Shown here: positions 28,401 through 40,032 of the stretch, piece after piece
How the letters are laid out: each line of letters begins with the position of its first letter
Position numbering within the stretch: the stretch's first letter is position 1
Source: Liolophura sinensis
Lineage: Eukaryota > Mollusca > Polyplacophora > Chitonida > Chitonidae
NCBI RefSeq assembly: GCF_032854445.1
Contig: NC_088300.1
Location: 29,741,608-29,805,607, forward strand
Direction: 5' to 3'
DNA: 64,000 nt
Made by a program: the position numbers and the translations under genes
The notes under the pieces: model-generated
What the model was told of the DNA's origin: nothing
The model's input: the letters and a program-made list of their open reading frames with translations, nothing else
Databases searched by the model: none

Positions 28401-31400
28401 TGTCACATGTATTTTGAAATACACATTTATGCATTACAGACTTAAAATAACAAGCTTGGCTCACCTCCTGTAGCCTTTCAGCTGTTGGTCTCTTTTTGGG
28501 ATTTTTGGTTAAAGCTACTTTGACAAAATTTTGAAACTCTGCAGACCTGAAAGGAAAACAATAATTAGAAATTTGTGTTGGGCATAAAATGTATAGTGTA
28601 TCTCCATGCATAACATTCATGGCCCCATTTCAGAACGACAACTGTACTCCAAATGAAAAAAAGACACTCTGTATTCGATAGCCTTTAACCAAATGTAAAT
28701 CTCAATGTGGAAAATATATAAAAGAAGAACTGTATAAATGAGTGAATAAATATTGACTCGTCAAATCTGTACATGTGTATGTAATATGGATCAAATCAAA
28801 TCAAAATATCATCCAATACAACCATGACAAGAAATGTCACAGCCTCTCACCATTTGTTTCTGTCCTTCAACTGTGGCGGCTTGAAGCCACTTTTTGACAT
28901 AATAAACAGAGCTCTGAAACCAGACAGATGGTATTTCATCACAGGGTATAATGACATCATCATGGGATGAGTATGGATCAATGAACAATCTAAGGCAAAG
29001 CTTTATCAAACTGAACTGCCTGCAGGATTGATGTTACAAATATCAGCAAATGCTTTTATTTTATGTCATTAATCTTAGTTATTGCCACCGTGTGGTTGCC
29101 TCTGAAGGCAGTGGTGGCAGGGAAATCCCATGGATTCCCTTGCCCAGGATGAGACTGAGCCAGCTTCTCATATATCCTGGTAGATAGAGAACAACCACTT
29201 TTAACACTCATGCCAAGGTTCATAAATTAAGGAAAAAAAAAAGAAAGTAAAAAGCTACAATACCTAAAGTATTTCATCTGAAACCAGATTACATTCTAAC
29301 AAAGTAGGTCATACACTGACTACAGAAGAGCACCACAGAAGAACAATGTGTACATGAATACAACACAAACACTGTGCAATGAAAGACGGTGGTACCTCAT
29401 AGGATGTAGATCAAACATTGGAGGTTGTAACTCAGCAAACTCTATGGCTGTGATGCCAACAGCCCAAATATCACATTGTTGGTTGTAACCACCCTTCCTC
29501 TCCACCGCGGCAACCTCAGGGGCCATCCTGACAACGGAAACCAAACCATCTTAGCCAATTACACCTGGCTCATTGAACTTGTAATATGTGTGTACTACAT
29601 TAACAGTTCACCCATGAATCACTTTGGGGGCCTCCGTGGCACATGTGGTTAAAGCGTGCCAGCATGGCGCAATGACCTGTGAGCCTCTCACCAATGCGGA
29701 TACTGTGAGGTCATGCTGACTTCCTCTCAGCCGTACGTGGAAAGGTCTACCAGCAACCTGTAGATAGTCGTCGGTTTTCCCTGGGCTCTCCCTGGTTTCA
29801 TCCACATCATAATGCTGCTCGTCATCGTCTAAGTGAAATATTCTTCAATACCGCATTAAAGGCCAATCAAATAAATAAATAAATAAACAAATCACCTTTG
29901 CAAAGGCAGGAATGAAAAACAGACTACACAGATTCAAATCTGACTTAAATTGAGGCAGACAAGATACCCCATTTTCAGCCACACTCTTTAAATTATGTCA
30001 CAAACCAACAATTTTCGTCTAGTATCTGTTGTTATTCTCATTCACATACAAGCAAACAAAGCAAAGATTGATACAGTCTATCAAGTGAAAATGACAACGT
30101 TCTCTCCACTGTACACTTCCTGTTAGATTATAAATGGCTTCAAATGTTAAAGCAATAGCACAAGCAGATGGGAGTAATTTGATTGGCCTATCTCATAATG
30201 GCAAGCAATATTTACATAATGTGGTACATTCATAATATCTACTGAAATCGTTTTCCTATCAAGTGAAGCATTACAATGTAAAGAGCCAGATTGGATGAAA
30301 AGGATCTTGACATACAGATCAGAGTTAATTAACATGACATAATTTGTTTGGATTAGACCATATAGGTTATGAATAAAGATAATACAGATACTGATGCCTT
30401 CATTAAACTGATTATAAATTTATGTACATGTATAAAAGATTGTTAAGATAATTACTATGCAGACATTATAATAATATTATACACAGCTTTATAATTCCCC
30501 TGAAAAATGTCCTATGGGAACTTGAAAACGCAAAGCATTATTTCCTAAAATGTCACCATTATATTTCTCAGAGGAAGTAATAGTGTAAATTCAAGACATC
30601 TATTGGAGATTAATGAAAGTTTAACCCTGTAGAAACTAACACTATTTTCTGTCAGTACAAGAATATACCACTAATAGCTCTAGGTCCTTTCTAGGCTATT
30701 TATTTATTGTGGGTAAATGTTATCCTAGCGGGACACATAATTTGAAATCGTTCAAATTATCATATTATTATTCTTAGCCAGGCACCACAACAATGTATTC
30801 TTTCTGTCTTTTGTTCTTGTTAATCAGCAAAAAATCAATGCCACCTAATCTCTATGCTAGTCTTCAGTACTGGGCCCGTTGTATATGATACCTGGCATTC
30901 TCCAGGTTCAAATCCAGTACATTCCTTTCCATTTTTCGTTCTTATTTCTGCTATTCAGCATACAATTAATCTGGAAATCAATGGAATTGCTGTCTTTGAC
31001 AGCTATTCATGTAGCCCAGCACTGCTATCTGAGAGCAGTGTTTCCTTTCAATGGTTGTCACACAAGCCCCAATGGACATTGTATCTAGCTCCCAGTGGTT
31101 TAAACCCAGTTAATTCCTGCCAATCTTTTTTCGCTTTTTTCCTCATTATCATGAACTTTATAGGCATCAGGCTACCACAGCTGAAGTGGTAAAATCTATA
31201 ATTCCAATGATTTAACCAGCTGTCATAAATGGTGTCTATTATTCTGAAGAAATGGTACCAACAGTATACCTTATTTATGTATTGGCGAGGAGGCAAAAGC
31301 ATGCAAGATGTAATAAGTCATTGCCACAAAACATGTTCACTATTTAAACTCAGTGTAGTCATATCAAATCTGAATATATCCAGCCTTGCATGTTTTTTCA

Positions 31401-34373
31401 ATGGAAGTTATGTAAAACAAAAACTTACGGAATGAAATGTTCTAATCAGTCGTGTTTCTTCTGAGAAGATTACATATGAAAGTTTACTGTGAAAATTCCG
31501 CTGATTATCTTACACCTTAGCATGCTTCGTTGTTTCCAATTTACACCAGTAATCTTATTTGCCTAGGAGGCAAAATGAAAAGCTCTCACAAAACTTTAAA
31601 GAAGTTAATGAAGATGAAAACATACTTACCAATACGGAGTACCAATGAAAGACTTTCGTTTGCAAATTGTTGCAGTTATTTGGGCAGAAACGCCAAAATC
31701 AGCTGCAAGATACAGATGTAAAGTAAACTGAGTAAAAAAATATACAGAAGGCAATATAGGGATAACAAGTATAACCATTATGACATATCTAAACTAAGAA
31801 AATATTAAAAATGGAAAGCATGAAAAATTCATTACTTACCTAATTTAACATCTCCCTCGTCTGTAAGCAATATATTAGCTCCCTGCAAAATAAGTAAAAT
31901 TGTCCAACAATACATATACATATTAGTCAAACTAAGCTGTTCACGTTTGCTGGTAAGGTACATTATTTCATATGAAGGTCCTGAAGATACACTGCTTTCC
32001 TTTTATACAATCTTGTATCTCACACATGCCGCTGCTTTACACCCTAAACAGTGCCATTTTATCAGAATATGACAAAGGCAAGTAAACATCATGGTAACAG
32101 GAAAAAAACTCATTTGCTAAGGTAAGGTATATGCACTGGAGCATTGAAGTTCTCACTGTTAAGTTCTCATATTAAATACATGTATGAACTAAAACTGTTC
32201 CTGTTATGCTTTGACTGTGGACGAAAGCATTGGCTACTGAGTCTGTGTAAAATTTAAAATATATAGTATGACTTAATAGCAAAATTAGCTGACACATTTT
32301 TGAACAATTGAGCCCGGACAGGTACAGTGCCTTCGTGTAATATACTATACTATAGTATGAACAAGTTCAGCAGTACATGCTTTACCACAACGCACACATA
32401 TACCTTTATATCTCTGTGCATCTTTCCTTTATTGTGGAGATATCTTAGGCCGTTTAGAGTTTCCTTGCAGATAAAGGCAATCTGGGGTTCTGACAAAGGG
32501 CCTGTGACTAGACAGAGGGAGAAGAAAAAAAAAAGGTCAATATATTGCTCTCCCAAGTCATTTTCTCTCCCAAGTCAGCACAAACCTAGCAAAGTTAGCA
32601 TTACACATTCAGCTGTATCTATTACTTCAGCATACCTGTAACAGTACAAACAGTCTATAGCGTAATTACATGTATATATATTATCACATGATGAAGCACA
32701 TAAGTAAATGCTCATCATATCCCCTTACTTCCTCTATGACCTACATGTACCATATTTATCCTAAAATTTCATCCATGACTAAAGTCAATCATTTTGCAAT
32801 CATCCATGACTGAAGTCAATCATTTTGCATGACTCTGATCATAGGAGAACTGACTTCTGGTTCGGAAGAGATAAGATGATACCGTACAGGAAAGAGGTAA
32901 ATTTCAACACTAAAATAATATTGCATGACTTTAATTTGCCTCTTTAAACCTCCTCTTTTGGGGGTAAACTTTTAGGGTAAATACCGTATTTACATGTAAA
33001 TGGTGGAGACCTTTTTCACATACATGTGTTATTACATGTACTATTATCATGCTTACTGTGGTATATATCTTGCATAGATCCTCCACCACAGTATTCCATG
33101 GCAATCCATAGCTTATCCCTCCTGTGAAAGCAAAGTAAACCTTGCCAATATAAAGGTATTGGTAATAAAACAATATCCTAAATGCATCAAGTTTCATATA
33201 CAAATCCATACCTAATCTTTCTAACTATTTGAAAAGATATAACTTTATTCACTAATCTATTCCATCTTTAAAATCAGCAAATCTTTAAAATCGGCGTCTT
33301 CCAAAGTTCAGAAGACTTTTTCGACTGATTAAGTATTTGAAGTGAAATACATCATCAACATTGATACAAAATGTGCTTTATTAACAGACAGCCAAAAAAA
33401 CAAAAAAAAAACAAGGTAAAAATCAACTCCAAAAGCCAAGTGTTGCTGTTTGTCCACCAAACAGTTTACACTATTTAGTCTACATCTTCATCAACATATA
33501 TATATATATAAGTATCACAACTTTGACATACCTCAAGTAACTGCCGAAGTAAGCTACAATATTGTGGTTTCGGCATTCTCGCATCATCACAATCTCTTGC
33601 TGTATAACAGCAAAGTCATCTCCTGCAACAGTTAACGTAAGATTTAGACTGTTCCAAGACATAAAAAAGAAACTTTACTTATTACCTGTAGAAGACAAGT
33701 GGTCTTTAACAAATGTTGGACAGCCATGCTAGCACAGAACTCATATGAAGTGAGATCAGAGGAATGTACAAGGTCCCTGTCCAAGGTCGGGTTTGAACCC
33801 TTACTTGATGTATCCTAATGATTAAAAGACTAACACTTTGATAATATCTTGACCTTCTTCTGCTTCAAACATGCTTTAATACCGGAGAATAAATTTAAAA
33901 CGTAACTTTTAGTTACGTTAATAATTAACACTTCATTTAAAACAAACAAAAAAAATTAAACACACTAGTAAATTCACCAAATGATTCTCAAACACTCTGT
34001 TGTTTACTAGTACAGTATGTGCAGACTACTGTTAATGTACATGTATGTGAATGTGTATCTGTGGCCACCTATCATATCATGTACATGACTACTGTTAATG
34101 TACATGTATGTGAATGTGTATCTGTGGCCACCTATCATATCATGTACATGACTACTGTTAATGTACATGTATGTGTATCTGTGGCCACCTATCATATCAT
34201 GTACATGACTACTGTTAATGTACATGTATGTGTATCTGTGGCCACCTATCATATCATGTACATGACTACTGTTAATGTACATGTATGTGTATCTGTGACC
34301 ACCTATCATATCATGTCTGTACATTTACTGGAGATTCAAATCATCTTTACCTTTCTGTTGTTTAACCTTTCTG

Positions 34374-34423
<50 letters not shown>

Positions 34424-37400
34424 CACAGTTTTTTGCATTTTAATCACTTAAAATATGCATGTAAAGCGATTAAAATGCAAAAATTGTAATCCACTGATAC
34501 TCACTGAGTAACTGACCCAGTGAAAATCAGTGCACTGTTTATGGCAGTCTAACAAACAGGTGAAATCATAGCTCTACTCTGTTTGCTTGCCTACATTCAC
34601 TGACAGTAAGTAATATAAGATCATCACATGGCCATAATACTTAACCCTGATCCTTATCTACAGACATGATAAAGAAACCAGCATGCTAGCTTATGTTACA
34701 GCTACTTTGTATATGTTGGTGTGTTCCAGATATATAACTCAGGTCTGGGCTGGACTGGGCTGAGTTGGTCGAGTGAACAGGAAGAAAACCTCTTGTTGTA
34801 TTGGGTAACAAATAGGTGTACAAATGGCAACATCGTTATCTGATTACTTTATGAGAATTCACATGTACCTGGTTCAAGCTTGATAACCTTGATTGCAGCA
34901 TATTCACCTGTGCACAGATTACGAGCCTGAAATACAGAAACATGAAGTGTAAATGTAGGTTAAACGTGGTGAACCATTCATAGCCAATGTGCTAATAACA
35001 TTTTGAACACCTTACAAAGTGATTAATTACTAGTGATTATTAGCCGATTCATATTTTTTTTTGGAGCTTTTTTTGCCTTTTTCACATGTAAAAGTTAAAT
35101 GTATTTCTGACCAAAACTGAGCTGCATATCACACAAATACACAAGAATATCTTCATTTAAATATAATTCCTAGTTTACTGTCACCCTGAGACTTGAAAAG
35201 ATTTCAGAAAAGAAAACATTTAAACAATGCCATGTCCATGAATAAAGCTGTCTTAGTACTTGACACCTTTTACATCAGACTAGATGTAATATACATTAAA
35301 GAGGAAATCCTGTACAAGGAATCTGGCTAGAGTATAAAAAGAAGAATGTTTTAAGACTGAAAAAAAAAAAAAATAATAAAATATATGGAAACTATTCTGT
35401 TAATCAATCTTTTTGGGATTCACTAAGATGAAAGGAAATCTAGCAAGAGGGTCAATTACCTGTCTAGCATGTTATTAAACCTTTACATCATTTGGTCATG
35501 TGACATTTGTGGGCGTTTTACCCTAGTAAACGTACACAACACACAACTGGAATTACAACCAAGCTGTGCATCTACAACTGTCTTACTTGGTGTTATGCAC
35601 AATCTTTAATCCATGATACCATTACAACATGAGGGCCACAGATGCTGTAATATTTTGTTTTTGTCAGAGAATTTAGTGATGAAATGATATGAATCCATAA
35701 TGTATATATTTTTGCTATTCACAATTATGTAGTTCTTATTCACTGATAACATACATCAGTCATCAATGCACAGTATTTTAGATACAACCATGCAGTGTAC
35801 AAGTTTGTATTGTAGTCTGTTTGAATTGGCAACAATCGTCCATTTGTATTAGAAAAAGAACAGATTATAAGACTTCAGTTGTGATGAATGTCAGTACTGT
35901 AAGAAAGCACAAGTGCATCTACAGCAGGGTATCAATCAACTTCACCACACGAAACAACTACTGTTTTCGTGACACAAAAAATCAGAGAGCATCTGGAAGT
36001 TTCCCATTATGCCCAAGTTTTTAGCTGTCAATATGTAGTGTGGATCACAATCAAGATTACTTTTCTGCGACTTGATTTAAAAATGAAGTATCCAGTTCTG
36101 TCTAACCCTAGAGCATTGGCAATTTGAGTTGATTTTGTGTCAGTGTGCTTCTTGGACATTACCACTGGTGTACCAAGTTTTGTTTCCGTCTGTTAGTTGC
36201 AATCTCCACAAAGCACGCCTGTTTGCATTAAAATCTTCTCTTCAGCGTCTTTGCTCGGATGAGCATTTCCACCCAGGTTCCTGAGCCTGGAGGATGCAAA
36301 TGCTAAGATTGTGAAGCTCCGGAATCAGGACTACCTATGTTACAGCAAACATCACATTGTCATAGCAAACAATCAGCTGAGGTAATTTGAATTCAATTGT
36401 CTATCAGCCTTATGTTGGACAAGTTGGGCTGGTGGTGTATTCACGGTTATGTTTTAATGCTACAGTTTATCCATATGTGTCTAAATGTGTCTTTCCAACC
36501 AGTCAATCATTGTTGGTCACTTTGAGGCATGTACACATCCTTACCATGCATCTTCAAAAGTAAAAATGAACCCATATGACGCTTTCTGTCAATCTCCAAT
36601 CTCAGAAAGTTGAGAACTTTTATCTGTGGAGATGTGACCAGATTTTATATATGTCTTTTACGGTAATAAGTATATGTGAAAACAGAATGAAACTGGGCAT
36701 AAACAAGAGCTGTCTTACTTCATCTTGTCTACTCCACCCCTTGGTTTAGAAATACGGACAAGTATTAATATATGCCAGAATTAAAGATGGCAAACTATTC
36801 TAGGGCTCATATATTCTTACCGCTGTTTGTCTTTATATTACAGGTGTATTAAAAGCATAATGGATTTTCGATTCTGTCAATTTCAATTATGCACCTTTGT
36901 TTTCTGCACAAATCAGGAAACATGTGATGATTTACACTACATATTGACAGCTTATTTCTAAGGGAAGGGTTCCCTAGTTCAACAGTAATGGGAGTCAGTT
37001 TATTGCATAAACATCTGACTTGATTGATGGACCATACACAGATTACAAAACATGTTAGAAACTAAAGAAGAAATGGTAGGAATTAAATCTAGGCAGTGAG
37101 AGGAGGATTTAAATACTTTGCTGTAATGTGTAATATCAGTCCTCACAGATATGCTATGAGTTGTACCTGACATTCACAACTGAAAAAAATGAATCTAGTC
37201 AGACACAGAAAATTCATAATCACAAGGTGAAGGGTTTCTCTCGGCTGAATGGAACATGTATGGTACCATTCATATATTTATAGAAAACTCAGTTTTCTTC
37301 CAGAAAAGAAAAACATTAGTTGGAACAGGACTGAACTTTTTCGCCACTTTCTAAGTAAAGTTCTTCGTAGAAATAAATGATCTATGACTGACAGGTGCTT

Positions 37401-37963
37401 TTATTATACAATTTAAATATATCCAAAGTTCACATGACTGAGTGACTCAGCAGACGTCATCATCCTTTCAACTTTCATGGTGGATGACTCCAGTTCTATA
37501 TAGCTGATTCAGATAAGATACCATCCAACTCCAAATATGTGATCTTAGCTATATCTCCATCTTGGAAACCTCAATCACTGCTAGAAAACATTGACAATTA
37601 AACAATGGCCAGCTGATGACAGATTTCCATTCTTTCTTTTTAAACAGACCCGCAGTTTTTCCAAATCATTTCTTTTATCCATAGCGCCTTGATATATTGC
37701 CATTGTATGATTATAGTAGTCAATTCGCCATATGTGACACGTGGTTATATTAATAAAAAGTATAAAAAAATAATAAGAAAAACAAGAACACGAAAGTCGG
37801 ACGGATAAGTGGAAACGTCAGTGTCATTACCGTGGATTGTCATAAATTTTACAACAGATACCTTGTAGACATCGCCATACGTTCCACTGCCGACCCGTTG
37901 AATAAGTTCAAAATCGTCTTGTGGATTTCGTCTAGAAATGTCAACGGATGTTGCCGCACACAT
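4483..37963 (-). CDS. MAP4K3: MAP4K3-like Ste20-family protein kinase, complete, 32 coding exons
   Basis: Serine/threonine kinase of the GCK-I group; in animals MAP4K3 acts in the cytosol upstream of JNK and in amino-acid signalling to mTORC1. Coding exons in transcript order: 37963-37862, 34926-34869, 33622-33532, 33121-33057, 32507-32404, 31882-31840, 31702-31630, 29527-29396, 28913-28851, 28546-28465, 27974-27861, 27045-26967, 26642-26605, 24839-24780, 23815-23775, 20786-20748, 17211-17161, 15290-15245, 12690-12394, 12031-11990, 11378-11294, 10920-10841, 10616-10556, 10108-10003, 9567-9405, 8510-8410, 7487-7411, 6881-6816, 6520-6428, 5862-5792, 5093-5038, 4570-4483. All have AG/GT borders and compatible phases, giving 888 residues plus TGA. 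The start [20 protein letters not shown] aligns with the vertebrate N-terminus; an in-frame upstream Met at 38047 is less likely. The product ends GHENTF, like vertebrate GHENSY. The weakest joins are the small linker exons at 15-28 kb, where conservation is low and alternative exons could be missed. Confidence 0.95.
5442..5602 (-). mobile_element. SINE family 1, 3' fragment in a MAP4K3 intron
   Basis: On the plus strand it starts with TTTATTTATTTATTTGATTG and continues through the body to CCTTCCCACGTATGG; the tRNA head is missing. Confidence 0.85.
8014..8165 (+). mobile_element. SINE family 1, diverged 3' fragment
   Basis: Matches the body from TTGGCTTCCTCTCTGGGC to CAATCGAATAAATAA with several substitutions. 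In the MAP4K3 intron between exons 26 and 27. Confidence 0.78.
11560..11675 (+). repeat. Interspersed repeat, family 3 (partial)
   Basis: Shares TAATTCCTCAACCTTTTCTC, CTGATTTTGGAAA and TTTGGTTGGGTTGGCC with the copy at 175-365; part of the middle is deleted. Confidence 0.55.
13473..13532 (-). CDS. Possible alternative first exon inside MAP4K3 (20 codons)
   Basis: An ATG at 13532-13530 sits in a good Kozak context (ACAATGG) and opens 20 codons, [20 protein letters not shown], ending exactly at a GTGAGT donor in phase 0. The next MAP4K3 exon (12690-12394) also begins in phase 0, so splicing would give a short kinase-less protein of linker plus CNH. I see no acceptor that would let this be an internal exon in the main frame: the nearby AG at the ATTCCAG would put TGA first in phase 0. 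The peptide is not recognised. It could also be a chance ORF beside a cryptic donor. Confidence 0.3.
14340..14590 (-). mobile_element. SINE family 2, headless copy in a MAP4K3 intron
   Basis: Shares GTAGGATGAGTCCATGCCGC and GTGACACCGGGCCAAACATT with the copies at 38-41 kb. The tRNA-like part is missing. Confidence 0.75.
15980..16245 (+). mobile_element. SINE family 1 in a MAP4K3 intron
   Basis: Clear head (GTTAGCACGCTAGCGCAGCA) and middle (CAATGCGGTCGCTGTGAGTT), ending in five AAATA tail units. The left edge is slightly degraded. Possible AATTAT target-site duplications flank it. Confidence 0.88.
16365..16515 (-). repeat. Interspersed repeat, family 3
   Basis: Reverse-complement copy of the repeat at 175-365; shares GCACATTTTTAATTTGATTTTGG and TTGGATTGGC in the same order and spacing. 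Confidence 0.6.
18525..19048. repeat. 58-bp minisatellite, about 9 copies
   Basis: Units begin at 18525, 18583, 18641, 18699, 18757, 18815, 18873, 18931 and 18989, each near GTACTCTGAAATTGTGTCAC ... CCAGAGTTTTAGTACACAC. Spacing is exactly 58 bp. The last four units alternate two variants (GAATTTGTG and GAAAATGTG), forming a 116-bp higher-order unit. It lies in the MAP4K3 intron between exons 16 and 17. Confidence 0.95.
20790..23770. other. MAP4K3 intron between exons 15 and 16, nothing further seen
   Basis: About 3 kb of AT-rich sequence. The splice sites at both ends are clear; no mobile element or gene was recognised. Confidence 0.45.
29627..29888 (+). mobile_element. SINE family 1 in a MAP4K3 intron
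   Basis: Head GCCTCCGTGGCACATGTGG, the middle CAATGCGGATACTGTGAGG, and the tail CAATCAAATAAATAAATAAA. The flanks AATCACTTTG and AATCACCTTTG look like a target-site duplication with one indel. It lies in the intron before the exon at 29527-29396, opposite in orientation to MAP4K3, and is more diverged than the 40-kb copy. Confidence 0.88.
30780..31200 (+). repeat. Weak repeated tRNA-like units in a MAP4K3 intron
   Basis: Two stretches, around 30866-30930 and 31060-31120, each have a B-box-like part (GGTTCAAATCC; GGTTTAAACCC) followed by CAGT(A/T)(C/A)ATTCCT and a T-rich tail. Similarity is low; possibly old SINE remains. Confidence 0.3.
32765..32832. repeat. Direct duplication of a 34-bp unit
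   Basis: CATCCATGACTAAAGTCAAT and the following CATTTTGCA occur twice in a row with one base change. In a MAP4K3 intron. Confidence 0.8.
34024..34317. repeat. 63/57-bp minisatellite, 5 copies
   Basis: Copies start at 34024, 34087, 34150, 34207 and 34264. The first two are 63 bp and the rest 57 bp, differing by a 6-bp TGAATG. Both lengths are multiples of three, so stop-free frames run through on both strands without any sign of coding. It lies in the MAP4K3 intron between exons 2 and 3. Confidence 0.95.
34375..34422. repeat. (TG)n microsatellite
   Basis: About 22 consecutive TG dinucleotides, directly followed by the palindrome at 34427-34487. Confidence 0.95.
34427..34487. repeat. Long near-perfect palindrome
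   Basis: A perfect 16-bp stem, TTTTTGCATTTTAATC (34430-34445) with its complement at 34468-34483. The 22-bp spacer is itself largely self-complementary around ATGCAT, so nearly 60 bp could form a cruciform. Confidence 0.85.
35000..37860. other. MAP4K3 intron 1, nothing further seen
   Basis: First intron, 37861 to 34927. No repeat family, RNA gene or conserved exon was recognised. Open frames are short and unsupported. Confidence 0.5.
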
Positions 37964-38559
37964 TTTCGCTGAAGAGCAGCACTTCAGCGTCTGTGAAACT
38001 ACGTAATCTCTATGAATTACTCTCACATTCTGTTTCTGAAATTTCAACCTCCATTGGAGTTAGTTCCGGACATGCGCGTAGAGAGGACAAACTCCTCTCA
38101 GCGATAGCTACAATCATCCTTTCTTAGGTCATGTGATAAAACAAACATTGTGCATATATTGTTAATTATGAAAGTCTATTTTCCCTACTCATTGTGGTAA
38201 AATGCCTGCAGACAGTCTTACAATGCGCACATACTTACAAGAGATCTTTTGATATTAACAAGTCAAGCGTATCGTGCATTATGAAAACGATGTGGGTTGC
38301 TCTTATAATAGTGGCATCGTCATGTATGAATAGGCGTACGCTTACATGCGACTACACGCGCTGCTCCTTTCAGGCCGTAACGACAAAAAATATTTTAACC
38401 AAGGCCATCATAAAATACACAAGTAACACGTGCTATAGTAGGCCTATCGGACCTGTGCAATATCGTCTCGTCGTCATGTATGTACAGGCCTATATGTATG
38501 TATAGGCCTACTTGGGGTATTATGTCGTAGGCCTATTGAAGAATATTTCAAATGAAGAC

Positions 38560-38900
38560 ACAGTACCGGTAGGCCTATACATATACTGAGTCTTCCTGTG
38601 GCAGGACGAGTCCATGCCGACAAAGCGTGCTACCGCCTCTAAAGCATCGATCATGCCCGAAGACACCGACATCAAACACCGCCCAGTTACGTTATATACT
38701 GACACCGGGCCAACCAGTCCTGTTTCCGTTGCTCTAACCTCTCAGTGCCTAGCGACAACTGAGGCATAAATAAGTAGGTCTACCATATTTAACGCCTTGG
38801 GTATGACCCGAGCCGGGTTTGAACCCAGGTCTCCGGATTTTGGGGCAACGATTAGGTCACCGGAGAGGACGATTAAATATACCTATACGCCACGCCGGTC
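38560..38900 (-). mobile_element. SINE family 2 copy
   Basis: The body TGGCAGGACGAGTCCATGCC, the middle ACTGACACCGGGCCAACCAG and the head-side GCCGGGTTTGAACCCAGG are present; the A-box side (AACGATTAGGTCACCGG) is slightly diverged. It begins about 0.6 kb upstream of the MAP4K3 start codon. Confidence 0.78.
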
Positions 38901-39149
38901 TTTAATACTTTAAAGAGAGAGACTGACATAATACAGATATGACGTACGTAAATCAGCCAAGGTGTAGGCCTATACAAAACACACACCCATTCATGATTTC
39001 AGTGGGCCCCAAAATATGTTGTATATAATACGCACAACACACTGAACACAGCAACACCCACGTACATGTAAGCATATAGGCCTACTCATTGCATCGATGT
39101 TTTATTTTTATTATTGTTTTTTGTTCTCATATTCAAGAAATTACGAAAT

Positions 39150-39515
39150 ATTTTATGTATGTATATGTATGTGTGCTTGGGATTTTATGTCGTACTTTCA
39201 GTCATATGATGACGAAGAGTCATTAGGTGTGTGCACATTGTGGCAGGGCGAATCCATGCCGCCAAAGTTGCTTCCCCCACTAAGGTATTATGCCGAAGAC
39301 ATCCAACTCAGTCATATTTTACCGATACCGGACCAACCAGTCATGTTTTCTTGCTCTCACCTATCAGTGCTAAGCGCCAAGAGAGGCAGCGAAAAAAGTA
39401 CCATTTTAAGTATCATTTTACCAAGTCCTTGGCATGACCCTAAACGGGTTTGATCCCTTGCCTTCTAACTTCGAAGCGGACGCTCTAACCATTAGTCAAC
39501 CGAAGCGGTCTTATA
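39150..39515 (-). mobile_element. SINE family 2 copy
   Basis: Same arrangement as at 40605. The head at the right edge reads, on the plus strand, GACGCTCTAACCATTAGTCA with GGGTTTGATCCC before it; the body has TGGCAGGGCGAATCCATGCC. Confidence 0.8.
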
Positions 39516-39576
39516 CATGTATTTACCAAATACAACATTGGATCATTTAGTATCAAGGCGACGTATTATCATTTCG

Positions 39577-39645
39577 TCGTCATATGACTGAAAAATTGTT
39601 AAGTATGACGTTAACCCCCAAGCACTCACTCACTCACTCACTCGT
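39577..39645 (+). mobile_element. SINE family 2, 3' end with (ACTC)n tail
   Basis: CGTCATATGACTGAAAAATT and the following GTATGACGTTAAC match the reverse complement of the tails at 40605 and 39150, ending in CACTCACTCACTCACTCACT. It shows the true 3' end of the family. Confidence 0.7.
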
Positions 39646-40032
39646 ATTATCATTATATGGCATACTGAACCAGGTGTACCCTTAATAGTACACTTGATTA
39701 TGGCGGGAAATTAACAACAAATATAAACGTAATAATAATACTAACAAAGGAAAGAAAAAGAAGAAGGAAAACAGATGCTAAATAAATAAATAATGTTTTA
39801 GAAATTTAAAAGATCTTCGGGTAATGGTAATTTACGTGTAACGGTATGTATTTCGGCAAATAGCTTTAATTTCCCTGTGGGTGGTATACAGTATGTCATA
39901 TGACACACATCCTACCATCCTATTATCCTTTGTATAGATCCCCAAATGATTACGAAAACCATGTATAAATAATCTAACAGTGGTATTTAGAACGATGAGC
40001 CTGTCATATCACATTCATAGTCATACATAGGC

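Larger units (their letters stand above)
27861..37963 (-). other. MAP4K3: MAP4K3 kinase domain exons 1-11
   Basis: Exons 1-11 encode the catalytic domain, about residues 18-280. Visible motifs are the glycine loop [10 protein letters not shown] (25-34), catalytic Lys47 in AAIKVIK, the probable helix-C Glu63 in QQEIVMM, MHRDIK with catalytic Asp138, and DFG at 156-158. The activation segment [16 protein letters not shown] places Ser172 at the position of human Ser170, the activating phosphosite of MAP4K3. The P+1 and helix-F region [13 protein letters not shown] is intact. No catalytic residue is missing, so the kinase should be active. Exon 11 encodes the C-lobe end ([20 protein letters not shown]) and then an acidic stretch. 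Confidence 0.93.

Noticed and set aside
33700-33860. Possible tRNA gene suggested by GGTTTGAACCC
   Set aside because: Only the B-box-like part is present and no cloverleaf can be drawn; more likely an old SINE remnant, with a similar relic near 10320-10400.
34019-34489. 156-codon plus-strand frame and 105-codon minus-strand frame with repeated peptides
   Set aside because: Both are by-products of minisatellite units whose lengths are multiples of three, plus a TG microsatellite.
37964-38047. N-terminal extension of MAP4K3 from the ATG at 38047
   Set aside because: Vertebrate homology starts near the ATG at 37963; the extra 28 residues resemble nothing and are probably 5' UTR.
38120-38135. 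GTCATGTGAT upstream of MAP4K3, resembling a CLEAR/TFEB site (GTCACGTGAC)
   Set aside because: The core is CATGTG rather than CACGTG, and a single 10-bp near match in AT-rich DNA is expected by chance.
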